Shown: positions 7,980 through 16,202, numbered from the stretch's first letter. The stretch is 20,036 nt of DNA from Mikrocytos mackini (GCA_030180075.1 JASNJN010000407.1:1-20036); one strand, 5' to 3'. Translations and numbers: made by a program. Notes: generated by a model not told the origin, from the letters alone.

Positions 7980-9884
7980 TTATTTGGCTTTTGAATCGAT
8001 AGTTTCACTAGCTGGCAGTTTTTTATGTACGTTAGCTTCTACGGGTAATTTTGTATCTTTATTTTCGTTAAAGTAATTTGTTCGGTATTCCTCAAAGCTC
8101 TTCCCGTCTATATGCAGCTCGTATGAATATTTCGTCTCCGAGTACTTCTTCTTGTTCGAGTAAATAGCAATACTGCAATAAAGACCTGAGGAATAGAATT
8201 CGTGATTGAATGCTGAAGATGACCAGAAACTCTTTTTATGTTTAATCTTGAGAATGTTTCCGTCTAGAATGATGCGCTTCTTTTCAGTGTTTGGGTCGTG
8301 CTCCACTTTAAGAATGTGCTTGTTATTGCCAATGTAATAAATGTATGTGGTTTGGTAGCTCAGCGGGTCTGATAATGTTATGTACTGTTTTGCAAAATCG
8401 TCCGGTGTTATCTTTTTAGTCTTCGCCTTCGTTGGTTCTTTCCTTATAAAGAAGCAGTTTCTGCAAAGTACTTCAGTGTTGTTGTTCCTGAAGGAGCAAT
8501 TGGAGCATGCCCATTTGTCGTCTAACTTCTTGACAATTGAATCTTCTTCCGAGAGCAGGTTAAGTTGAACATTCTTGAAATCTGCTAGACTTGGTATCTG
8601 TAGTTCAATTTCAAGCTCGGATAGATAATCGTAGAAATCCATCTCTTCTGAGTTGCTTTTGTAGCGATTTCGACTTTTATTTAAGTAGTCATTGAGTTGT
8701 TCGTTTTTGTTTACGAGCTCTGACTCCAGCTGCTTGACCTCTTCCCTTGACTGCTTGTTCTCCGAGAATATTCGCTGATTCTTGTCTTTGACTGATCTGT
8801 TTTCCTTCTTCAATATTTCGTTTTGATTTTTGAGTCCATTCATTTCCTCAACAAGCCCCTTTTCTCTCCCTTCTAAGGTTTCCACTTTCGTACTCTCTGT
8901 TCCAATGCTTCCCTTTATTGTTTCATTTTCTTTCAACAGTTTTCTGATTTGGTCTTGGTATAAAATATTTGATTCACTTAAAGTGTTGTTCTGGCCAGTG
9001 AGCTCTTTCAACTTCCTCTCCGCCTCATTGAGCCTCATCAAGAGTTTGTCTATTTTGTCATCTTTTTTAGTATTGTATTTTTCATACGCTTGGAATAGAC
9101 TCAGATATGCGACATTCGCCTCTTTGTTTGGCTCGTCATAGAATTGTTCAGGTTCTAAAAACTGATCGATTCCGTACTTCTCTTGTGCGTTAATGAACGC
9201 ATTGTTCAATGTAGATATATTGTTTTGTTTGTTGCTTTTGTCGGATTCGTCGCTTATCAAATCACATGCGTCTGTTTTGTTCGGGTCAAGTGCTTCCATG
9301 AGATAACAGAAGGCCTTGCCATCTTTGAAAGATTTTGTAAAGTCATGAACTGTGGCTTTTCCTTTGATTTTTTCGTTTATCCATTTCAGCAATGTTTTCA
9401 AGGCCGAAGATTCGGTTCTATGACTAGCCGTAGAATCATCATTATCATCGCTTTCTTGAATTTTCCCCAAATGATAGAACAGCACAATATGCCATAAAAT
9501 ACCTAAGATCACGTTTATATCGGTGCCTTCCACAATATCGATCTCATTGATTGTGATCTGTTTGTTACCTAATCTAAGGAATGTAAACACGAATGCCATA
9601 TTGTCGTGGCACTGGAATAGCGATTTGCATGTCTTGTGTGGGAGTTTGGGGCTGATGTCTGAAAGAATTTCGAGTATCTGGTGTAGGATATAGCCTGTTC
9701 TAAGGTCTCGTGACACATCGGTTATTCTAATCTTCCTCTTGGAAAGTAAGCTGTTCATTAGTCCAACGAAAGCATTTTTCTGAACAAGTTCCCAATTTTT
9801 AAGGTTTGTGAAGTTACCCTGATTCTCGCTCACCTTTTTGTCCAGTATAGAAGGGAGCTTGACCTGTTCTTCGAGTGTTACCAT
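7980..9884 (-). CDS. Tandem calponin-homology / coiled-coil / RanBP2 zinc finger / FAIM-like protein
   Basis: A 634-residue multidomain protein. Residues about 31-141 form a first CH domain (hydrophobic pattern LRTGYILHQILEIL). Residues about 159-271 form a second, with the canonical FKDGKAFCYLMEALDP segment near 186. Two CH domains in tandem usually bind F-actin, as in alpha-actinin and filamin. A charged coiled coil follows (about 275-405). Next is a RanBP2-type zinc finger (W458, C460, C463, N467, C474, C477), which in this family binds ubiquitin or RNA. Residues about 513-602 resemble the Fas-apoptosis inhibitory molecule FAIM: LKVEHDPNTEKKRIILDGN, an FYSSG turn and YELHIDGKSFEEY. The start at 9884 is separated by only 24 AT-rich bases from the divergent gene at 9909. 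CH and zinc-finger calls are firm, FAIM is probable; the biological role is unknown. Confidence 0.8.
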   Translation of the reverse strand: MVTLEEQVKLPSILDKKVSENQGNFTNLKNWELVQKNAFVGLMNSLLSKRKIRITDVSRDLRTGYILHQILEILSDISPKLPHKTCKSLFQCHDNMAFVFTFLRLGNKQITINEIDIVEGTDINVILGILWHIVLFYHLGKIQESDDNDDSTASHRTESSALKTLLKWINEKIKGKATVHDFTKSFKDGKAFCYLMEALDPNKTDACDLISDESDKSNKQNNISTLNNAFINAQEKYGIDQFLEPEQFYDEPNKEANVAYLSLFQAYEKYNTKKDDKIDKLLMRLNEAERKLKELTGQNNTLSESNILYQDQIRKLLKENETIKGSIGTESTKVETLEGREKGLVEEMNGLKNQNEILKKENRSVKDKNQRIFSENKQSREEVKQLESELVNKNEQLNDYLNKSRNRYKSNSEEMDFYDYLSELEIELQIPSLADFKNVQLNLLSEEDSIVKKLDDKWACSNCSFRNNNTEVLCRNCFFIRKEPTKAKTKKITPDDFAKQYITLSDPLSYQTTYIYYIGNNKHILKVEHDPNTEKKRIILDGNILKIKHKKSFWSSSAFNHEFYSSGLYCSIAIYSNKKKYSETKYSYELHIDGKSFEEYRTNYFNENKDTKLPVEANVHKKLPASETIDSKAK

Positions 9885-9908
9885 CTATTCAAATTTTAAT
9901 TTTTAAAA
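9885..9908. promoter_or_regulatory. 24-bp divergent start region
   Basis: Only 24 bases, all A/T except two C, separate the start codons of the tandem-CH gene (minus) and the cofactor-A-like gene (plus). Any core promoter elements must lie here or inside the neighbouring coding sequences, and the two transcripts may overlap at their 5' ends. Confidence 0.5.
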
Positions 9909-10202
9909 ATGTCAAGTACAATTGCGAGCTGCAACAGATGTGTTAAGGATATTAAATACTACAACGTTGAACTTGCCGATCTTAAATCAAAGTTCAATGA
10001 GTTACAACGAAATACACTGGACCAGGACATCAGAATAAAACTTAAGCACCAGAAAAACCTAATAGAAGAGACTAACAATGCATTAAGCGACATAAAAAAG
10101 AAATTAAAAGATGGTTTGGACAATATAGAACAGGATGAGACGTTAAACGCCGTTGAAAAGAAACAAGCAATTTTTGATCTCAAGAGTTGGGCTGACAACT
10201 AA
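9909..10202 (+). CDS. Probable tubulin-binding cofactor A
   Basis: A 97-residue protein, predicted almost entirely helical, matching the size (about 100-115 residues) and three-helix layout of tubulin-specific chaperone A, which captures beta-tubulin during tubulin folding. The first helix has a CVKDIKYYNVELADLKSKF pattern like the family's VVKRLVKEK...YEKE segment. The second carries DIRIKLKHQKNLIEET, like DIKKQ...LQES, with a third helix up to about residue 75. The protein has no other motifs and a short charged C-terminus. Similarity is at pattern level, so another small helical-bundle protein remains possible. It is followed by a 123-bp spacer before the next gene. Confidence 0.55.
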   Translation: MSSTIASCNRCVKDIKYYNVELADLKSKFNELQRNTLDQDIRIKLKHQKNLIEETNNALSDIKKKLKDGLDNIEQDETLNAVEKKQAIFDLKSWADN

Positions 10203-10325
10203 GTAACTAAATCTGTGTTTTACAAACAAAATTATCTTTGGTGAAGGTCTTTTGTTTCCTAAAATAAAAAAATTTGAATTTGACTTTTATTTTCGGATGA
10301 CGTAATCGATTTGTGTTCCAAAAAT

Positions 10326-10775
10326 ATGATGTATCTCTTTGACGACACCTACAGCTATTCTCCATTGATAAATTCACACCAACGGCAACTCGAGGTTGTA
10401 TTGAAGAAGACCAGCCGCATAAAACGACTAAATAAAATAAATTCGAATATCAAACAAGACAGGAGGTCGTTAATATTGTTGTTTTATATCGTACAATATC
10501 TACGCAATGTTTTGGCAGCCTATTCTAAACAAATGGAAAGGAACATAGCGCTGCACAGGAGCTACATTCGGTTAAACAGAGCTTACAACAAGTTATCAGG
10601 GCACCAATTTAACCCGAACGAACCGGAAGAACAAATGGCCGAATATTCTATTAAAAACAGCTGTGTAGAGATAACTGATAGAGAAAGAAGTATGAAATTT
10701 GTATTCAGTTTCATTACTGGTACAATGTATCTCTATAACTTCCTATATATTTACGCAAATGATTGTTTGTTCTAA
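10326..10775 (+). CDS. Hypothetical protein, possibly GINS subunit Psf1-like
   Basis: The first credible start is ATG 10326 (or the adjacent 10329), giving about 149 residues; the open frame begins slightly upstream without an ATG. The protein is mostly helical. A central segment, DRRSLILLFYIVQYLRNVLAAY (about 46-67), resembles the NRRCLLAYLYDRLLRI-type helix of the GINS component Psf1, which with Sld5, Psf2 and Psf3 activates the replicative helicase. A later helix, IRLNRAYNKLSG, fits the second conserved Psf1 helix, and the C-terminus ends in hydrophobic strands. This match is weak and based on memory of the family pattern; it may be unrelated. Its stop overlaps the stop of the convergent gene at 10772-11146 by 4 bp. 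Confidence 0.6.
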   Translation: MMYLFDDTYSYSPLINSHQRQLEVVLKKTSRIKRLNKINSNIKQDRRSLILLFYIVQYLRNVLAAYSKQMERNIALHRSYIRLNRAYNKLSGHQFNPNEPEEQMAEYSIKNSCVEITDRERSMKFVFSFITGTMYLYNFLYIYANDCLF

Positions 10776-11146
10776 TTAAATAGAGAATTGATCTTAGAGT
10801 TATATTTCTCTGCTTTGTTGATTGTTTTGTTTAAATCCGTAGACTCTTGGTTTGTTTGGGGTGAATGTTCGTATACATTTATGCTTTCTTCGTTTCGAGT
10901 TACAAGTAGCCCGGTCTTGTCGTTTTGAATCTTGTACATAGTTAAACTCTTTTCTAAAGGTTTCTTGTAAAGTAGGTTGCCTCTGAATAAAACATTCTCT
11001 TTGGACAGTTCGGAATTTCCTGAGATTGTTTTTAATAAATTAAATGCCTCTTCGCCTTTGTGTTGCTCAGGACTGAACGCACAGAGTGTGTCCTGGTCTG
11101 TTGTCTCTACTGTCTCTTCTTCGATTCCAAAGTTATAAATTTCCAT
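10772..11146 (-). CDS. Hypothetical protein, acidic, unrecognised
   Basis: 124 residues with an acidic N-terminus (MEIYNFGIEEETVETTD), a middle section of alternating hydrophobic residues suggestive of beta strands (about 50-92), and a polar, Asn/Lys-rich C-terminus. I see no signal peptide, membrane segment or known motif. Two facts support a real gene: it fills the gap exactly between its neighbours, and its codon use resembles theirs. Its ATG is 6 bp from the divergent ATG at 11153, and its stop codon overlaps the convergent stop at 10775. Function is unknown. Confidence 0.6.
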   Translation of the reverse strand: MEIYNFGIEEETVETTDQDTLCAFSPEQHKGEEAFNLLKTISGNSELSKENVLFRGNLLYKKPLEKSLTMYKIQNDKTGLLVTRNEESINVYEHSPQTNQESTDLNKTINKAEKYNSKINSLFN

Positions 11147-11152
11147 AAGAAA
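11147..11152. promoter_or_regulatory. 6-bp divergent start region
   Basis: AAGAAA is all that separates the two divergent start codons (11146 minus, 11153 plus). Transcripts of the two genes must either start inside the neighbouring gene or lack 5' leaders. Confidence 0.5.
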
Positions 11153-11851
11153 ATGACTAAAGATATTGTCGTTGTGACGGCCTCAAACCTCAAGTACTAC
11201 AGGTATATATTTTGTTTGGATGCGAACTTAGAGAAGATGATTTACGTAAAGACATCTCACACTCAGTGCCCCATAAAAGTCGTTTTTTCAAATAACGAGA
11301 ACAACGAGTTTTGCTACGCTAATTTACGAGAAAATCTAGAAGTTATCACAGTGAAGGAAGTCAACTTTTATTTGCCAAGGGTGAAAAGGTGTTACGTATT
11401 CCCCATCGCGCCCCCTGGACAGAAAGACAATACAAAGTACATAAAGAAGAAATATTTCGGGAATCTATTGTTTCAATCCGGGCTGCTGTTTGATAAGAAG
11501 AAATGTTTCGGTACTTACAATGCTCTCTTTGAACTTTCGCTTCTACACAAAATGGTTTTTAACAAAAAGATGGGAAAATCGAAAGCGGACTTTGTTTCCA
11601 ACATACAGAAAGTATTCCCAAACTTTATAGATTTCAAGATTGTAGAGAAACAATGTGTAAATGAACAAGGAAAGAATTCGAATATCAGGGAGTTTGTAAA
11701 TTACACAAACAAAAATTTGAATGAAATTTGTGGGGACAATATTTCTATTCTCTTGGAAAGGTATAAGGATTATTTAGAAAAGAAATATTTGGGAGGAAAT
11801 TTGCAACTTATGGAATATGGAAATGTGATGTTTGGGCTAAGTTGTAGATGA
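11153..11851 (+). CDS. Hypothetical protein, unrecognised
   Basis: Start chosen at ATG 11153 (MTKDIVVV). The open frame extends upstream, but that part overlaps the divergent gene and has no earlier ATG. The protein has 232 residues, is basic, and has an N-terminal half that reads like alternating beta strands (IVVVTAS, MIYVKTS, IKVVFS, EVITVKEVNFYL). A helical C-terminal half contains LLFQSGLLFDKK and ILLERYKDYLEKKYLGG. No transmembrane segment or catalytic motif is evident. It is the last gene of the island; a Ty3/Gypsy element starts 281 bp downstream. Function unknown. Confidence 0.65.
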   Translation: MTKDIVVVTASNLKYYRYIFCLDANLEKMIYVKTSHTQCPIKVVFSNNENNEFCYANLRENLEVITVKEVNFYLPRVKRCYVFPIAPPGQKDNTKYIKKKYFGNLLFQSGLLFDKKKCFGTYNALFELSLLHKMVFNKKMGKSKADFVSNIQKVFPNFIDFKIVEKQCVNEQGKNSNIREFVNYTNKNLNEICGDNISILLERYKDYLEKKYLGGNLQLMEYGNVMFGLSCR

Positions 11852-11919
11852 ATAATTATTTATTGAGAAGTTTTAGAAGGGAAATAAATTCTACTTGGTA
11901 TAGTTTTATCATTTTAATT

Positions 11920-12066
11920 TCAAATACGGTTTTGTAATCTGTTGAGATAAGTTTGTTGGACAATGGCCATGTTCAACTCGTATGGGATATGTATTTTCTT
12001 TGGTTTATTTAGGTTAAGTTTTATTTTTTGTTTTACGAGAGCGTTTAGCTTTGGTTGGAAATACAA
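11920..12066 (-). other. ATG-less 49-codon open frame, possible gene remnant
   Basis: On the minus strand 49 codons are open and read like protein (PKLNALVKQKIKLNLNKPKK, then IHIPYELNMAIVQQTYLNRL) up to a TGA at 11920-11922. No ATG precedes most of the frame; the only one lies near its end. It lies 66 bp from the retrotransposon's target site, so it could be a gene end or relic whose upstream part was disrupted. It could also be chance. Nothing else is seen between 11852 and 12127. Confidence 0.2.
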
Positions 12067-12127
12067 TTAGATTTTTTAACTGCATATTGGGATAATAAAT
12101 TAGTTTATATTAGTTAAAAACGTTTTT

Positions 12128-12132
12128 CTGAT
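12128..12132 (+). repeat. 5-bp target-site duplication, left copy
   Basis: CTGAT directly precedes the left LTR and is repeated directly after the right LTR (16351-16355). Five-base duplications are normal for Ty3/Gypsy integrases. Confidence 0.9.
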
Positions 12133-12289
12133 TGTCGTAACCTATTCCTGAAGAACGGTTATTTATGAATCGGGAATGGTTAGACGATTCAATAATATTA
12201 AGTAAATAAAAAAAACAGATTTTAAAAGAAACAAACAAAATTTAGTATAATGGTTCCCCAGTATACAGCGTACATAGGAGGGTACGGCA
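12133..12289 (+). repeat. Left LTR (157 bp)
   Basis: Starts TGTCGTAACC and ends GGGTACGGCA. The ends form an imperfect 10-bp inverted repeat with 8 matches. Compared with the right copy there are two substitutions (G/A in an A-run, C/T at GGTTCCCC) and two homopolymer length differences. The gag start codon at 12250 lies inside it. Confidence 0.95.
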
Positions 12290-13338
12290 TGATGAATTCA
12301 TCACGGAACACTTCTAACCGTGCAACAAACTACTCCGGAGTGACAAGAAGCAGACATGACCCGGAAGACATCATTCAGGACTACAACCCAAACTACACCG
12401 CACAGACAGCTTCATTCGCGATTACACCTCCGAACACGACCCTATCAATCAACAGACGCATATCAATGCTCGAAGATCTGCAACAACAAGACGTGTTCAA
12501 ATGGGTTAAGCAATTCGAAGAGACATCTAAGCTATGTGTGTGGGATGAAGAAACATCCAAACAAGTTCTGCATTCTCTAACCTCAGTGGAACTATTTCAT
12601 CTCTACGAGGGCTGCCAAACGGCCCAAACCATGCTACAAAGAGTGTTGCAGGAGAAATATCCCAAGACTACCGAATTCAGGTGGTATAACGAGATCAGAA
12701 ACTTGAGACAAGCAAACTTCAACACAATAGAAGAGTATACACAGGCCATATCCGAAGTAGTCAAAAGGTTGAAGGTTTGTAGGAGCATGACAGACGCAGA
12801 AACGCCTCAAAAGGAGGACGAAATCTTCTACAACGGTCTAGAGCGATTGACTAAAATCGAAATAACCAGACAAGACATCACAACAGTGAAGAAGATGAAG
12901 CAAATCATCAATTCCACAGAACAAATGCTTCAAGAAGAAAGTCTACTAGAAGGTGGAAACGTTAGGAGGGGAATGACGAGAAGAGCCGAGAGTAGAAGCC
13001 CAAGGCGAGAAAGTCAAACAGCAGTATGGTGCAACTTTCATAAAAAGGCTACTCATCGCACAGAAGACTGTATGGCCAAAGCTCGTGAAGTTCAGGAACA
13101 GCGAAGAAGTTCCAACAACTACAACAGACAACCAAGAAACTTCCAAACCAGCGATGGGAATACACGCGCTTACCAAGCACCCGCTAATCCTAACCCAAGG
13201 AGTGTACAAGGCGCGAATAATGGAGAAACAAGAATGGAGGGTAACTACAGACAAAGACGGCCCACAGACCAAACCAAATTCGCCAAAACCAGAAATGACA
13301 GTACACTCAAGACACACAACAATCGAGCTACCTTATAG
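12250..13338 (+). CDS. gag: Gag polyprotein of the Ty3/Gypsy element
   Basis: A 362-residue Gag. The first 13 residues are encoded by the LTR itself. A second start (12289 or 12292, MMNSS) lies at the LTR edge and could be the one used. The capsid region (about 65-230) includes KLCVWDEET (94-102), shared with the solitary Gag at 3630-5045. A CX2HX4HX4C zinc knuckle follows (C261, H264, H269, C274), a nucleic-acid-binding motif typical of Gag. The tail is rich in Asn, Arg and Gln. The frame ends with TAG at 13336-13338. The protease frame opens at 13299, one base back, giving a 40-bp overlap. I found no classic slippery heptamer in the overlap, so the shift may be programmed or an indel. Confidence 0.9.
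   Translation: MVPQYTAYIGGYGMMNSSRNTSNRATNYSGVTRSRHDPEDIIQDYNPNYTAQTASFAITPPNTTLSINRRISMLEDLQQQDVFKWVKQFEETSKLCVWDEETSKQVLHSLTSVELFHLYEGCQTAQTMLQRVLQEKYPKTTEFRWYNEIRNLRQANFNTIEEYTQAISEVVKRLKVCRSMTDAETPQKEDEIFYNGLERLTKIEITRQDITTVKKMKQIINSTEQMLQEESLLEGGNVRRGMTRRAESRSPRRESQTAVWCNFHKKATHRTEDCMAKAREVQEQRRSSNNYNRQPRNFQTSDGNTRAYQAPANPNPRSVQGANNGETRMEGNYRQRRPTDQTKFAKTRNDSTLKTHNNRATL
12290..12303. repeat. 14-bp perfect palindrome at the primer-binding-site position
   Basis: TGATGAATTCATCA immediately follows the left LTR, where reverse transcription is normally primed. It does not begin with the TGG expected for a tRNA 3' end. It is also within the gag coding sequence. Confidence 0.7.
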
Positions 13339-13853
13339 AAGAAAAAGCGGCTAACCTTGACAACATACGGCTCGAAGCAAAACTTAACAAACAAGCGATC
13401 TCATGTGTCATCGATACGGGTTCGACACATAGTTTGATCACCAGAAAACTCGCAAAACAATTAAACCCAATGCCAGAGAAGCTGCACAAAAGGGTTACGT
13501 TAAGAGTTGCGAACAACGAGGAAATGACAATCACTGAATACGTCAACACCTCCATCGAATTCCCCGAAACCCCCGGTACACGCTACAAGGTCCACGCTTT
13601 AGTACCTACACAGGGACCGGAGTATCTACTGTTGGGAATGAGGTTCCTCGAAGCCCAAAGGACAATTCTCAACTTAGCAGACTACACCATACAGCTCGAC
13701 GGACACCAGCTAAAGGTTAATACAGAGTTCCAAAACATAAGCGAGCTGGAACAAGAGTTAGTGGAAAAGACAAGCTGTCTGGCCGTAAACAACACGAAAA
13801 GGGACAACTACAACAAGGATAAGATAGGGAAATTTGAGATGGACGGTTATTGA
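13299..13853 (+). pseudogene. pol: Pol segment 1: aspartic protease
   Basis: The frame opens at 13299 (after a TGA at 13296-13298) and has no proper ATG at its beginning, so it would have to be made by frameshifting from gag. The active site is VIDTGS, with the catalytic Asp codon at 13413-13415. The C-terminal flap region carries EYLLLGMRFLE, matching the solitary protease at 3630-5045. A TGA at 13851-13853 ends the frame, but the same frame continues directly with RT-type sequence. The stop is therefore either a nonsense mutation or a recoding signal between protease and RT. Confidence 0.85.
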
Positions 13854-14813
13854 ATAAGGTTAAACGACACAACTCCCATACTTTCAAAGCCTTATCCTAT
13901 TCCCTTTAAGATCAGAGCGGACGTAGAAGAAGAACTGAGAAGGCTGGAAAGACTAAATATAATCAGGAAAAGCCAATCTAAATTCTCCAGTCCTGCATTT
14001 CCAATCGTCAAAAGAAACGGCGATATTAGAATTGTAGTCGACTATAGGAAGCTAAATCGACAGACGGAAATCGAAGGATGCCCATTTCCATCAGTTTTCG
14101 ACCAAGTTGCGGATTTGAAGGGTGCCAAGGTTTTCACAACCCTCGACCTCAACTCTGGATACTACCAGATAGCACTTCATGAGGACTCTATACACCTGAC
14201 CGCATTCGTAATCGGAAGAAATCAGTGGGAATTCCTTAGACTACCATTTGGGTTAGTAAATGCACCAAGAGTATTCCAGAGATTAGTCGATACACTACTC
14301 TCACATCTTCCCTTTACACGATGTTTCCTTGACGATATCCTTATTTTTTCGCCGGACGAAGAAAAACATAAAAATCATACAAACGAGGTACTCCTAATCA
14401 TCAAAAACAATGGTGGAACGATAAACTATCAGAAGAGCGAATTCGAAAAGAGAGAAATACTTTACCTTGGCATCAAGATTAACGAAGAAGGAATAAGACC
14501 AATGGTGAAAGAAAGACTCTCACTTACTCGCCTCACTCCAGCGAAAACCCATAAACAGCTACAAAAGCTCATTGGAACCATAAATTGGTTCAGGCCGTTC
14601 CTTCATGGCTTATCAAAGACGATAGCACCAATAACCGAACTCCTTAAACAAGATAAAAAGGTAATATGGAAAGAGGAACACCAGAACATTATTGAGAGAC
14701 TTGAAGACCAAGTCAACAGCGAACCGATACTCGCACATCCAGACTTCAACCAATCTTTTAGGATGCAATGTGACGCCAGTGCGAGCGCAATAGGAGCAAT
14801 CCTTTTCCAATAA
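13854..14813 (+). pseudogene. pol: Pol segment 2: reverse transcriptase and start of RNase H
   Basis: In the same frame as the protease. The segment begins with a typical RT entry (DTTPILSKPYPIPFK, then VVDYRKLN). It continues with LDLNSGYYQIAL, LPFGLVNAPRVFQ and the catalytic motif FLDD (codons 14325-14336), a variant of YxDD usual in Ty3/Gypsy. The thumb and connection region is followed by the first RNase H strand with QCDASASAIGAILFQ. A TAA at 14811-14813 interrupts RNase H just after its first strand. The region 13854-14114 lacks an ATG but is clearly coding by similarity. Confidence 0.9.
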
Positions 14814-16202
14814 AACCGTGTGGTAGGTTACTATTCGCAGAAACTTACACCTACCCAGGAAAAATATCCGATTATGGAAAGAGAAGGATTAGCGGTTATA
14901 AGCTCACTAAAACATTTCAAACCCTACATCTTCGGGAACAAAGTACTAATCGAGACTGACCATTCAAATCTACTTTTCATAAAAGAGACAGGTAATCAAA
15001 GGATTCAGCGATGGCTACTGCTACTATCGGAATTCCAGACCGAAATCAAATACCTTGAAGGAAACAAAAATTTGATCGCAGACCAACTTTCGCGATGTCA
15101 TCTTACTGAACCAATCGAAACGCAAATAGAAACTCAAAACATTGAAATACATAGCGCCAAAAATCTTAGAGACTTTACATATCAGGAAGTAATGGACAAT
15201 AACAAAGCTTCACAGGTGTCAAAATTGATTCACTCACAAATGAACCACGCGGGGGAGAGTAAGCTATACAACACCCTGAATAAGCTGTTGAAAACACACA
15301 ACCTAAAAGAAATCACGAAGAAGACAGTACAGCAGTGTAGACAATGTTCAGAGGCAAAAACGACCGTAAACCATAAAGGACTACTTATAGGAAGTATCAC
15401 CGCAGACTTCCCATTCCAAAAAGTTGGTCTTGATCTAGTCGGACCATACACAACACCCGAAAGCAATATTTACGAATATAACGAGAAATTCTACATAATG
15501 AGCATGGTCGACATATTTACACGATGGGTTGAACTTATTCCCCTTAAAGGAATTAGCGCGGAAGAAACAACCAATGCATTCTTCTTAAACTGGATCGCAA
15601 GGTACCCACTACCTCGTATATGCATGACGGACCGAGGAACTCAATTTATGTCTAAGGAGTTTAAATCCCAACTCGCGGAATACCAAATCGAGCACAAACC
15701 AACCCTTGCGTACAATCCAAGAGGAAACTCGACCGTAGAGCGGATACATAGGGAAGTAAACTCGGGAATGAAGATATACAGGAATCTGAGTATCCCAGCA
15801 GCACTAGGACGGATACAATTGGGATTTAGAAGCACCCACCACAGATCAATAGGCTTGACAACGACCCAATTGGTCTTCGGGAGAGATAAACTCTTTCCAG
15901 AAATCGAGTACGACCTAAAGGAGATACAGGACAAGGCACAGCTCAGAAGTAACCAAACGAAGGAGAAAGACAAACAAAGAACTAACAAAGGCAGAAATGA
16001 GTTTGAGTATAAGGGCGAACAAGTCTACATAGCCAACGTACAAAGGAACAAGAAAGACAACCCTTTTCATGGCCCATATATCGTAACCAAGGAAGATAAA
16101 GAGAAGGGAATAGTAGAAGTCGAATTACCCCACAAATATGAATGGTTTAGTTACAGACGCCTTAAGCACGCAGCGGCTAAACAGGAGGGGAAGATGTCGT
16201 AA
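14814..16202 (+). pseudogene. pol: Pol segment 3: RNase H remainder and integrase
   Basis: Still in the same frame after the TAA. RNase H continues with GYYSQKLTPTQEKYPIMERE, a TDHSNLLF segment and ADQLSR. Integrase follows with an HHCC zinc-binding region (HSQMNH, then CRQC), which helps it bind element ends. Its catalytic core has the DDE triad in LDLVGP, MTDRGTQF and STVERIHRE. A C-terminal GPY/F-type motif is present (PFHGPYIV). I see no chromodomain; the frame ends about 35 residues later with TAA 16200-16202, inside the right LTR. Confidence 0.9.
16183..16194 (+). promoter_or_regulatory. Polypurine tract for plus-strand DNA priming
   Basis: AGGAGGGGAAGA is an uninterrupted run of 12 purines ending exactly at the first base of the right LTR, the usual place of the polypurine primer. 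It also encodes part of the end of pol. Confidence 0.9.

Noticed and set aside
8380-9497. Several plus-strand frames of 60-105 codons
   Set aside because: Antisense to the tandem-CH gene; composition is the reverse of its coiled coil and CH codons, with no support of their own.
5888-11851. Endogenised large DNA virus segment (tightly packed genes on both strands)
   Set aside because: NIP7 and the tubulin-cofactor-like gene are cellular housekeeping genes and no viral hallmark gene is seen.
13085-13354. 89-codon plus frame across the gag/protease junction
   Set aside because: It is the third frame, leads neither from Gag nor into the protease, and is explained by overlap with the Gag tail.
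13851-14813. Stop-codon reassignment (TGA and TAA read as sense) to explain the stops in pol
   Set aside because: Neighbouring cellular genes end normally at TGA, TAA and TAG at sensible lengths, for example NIP7 at TGA 6494-6496.
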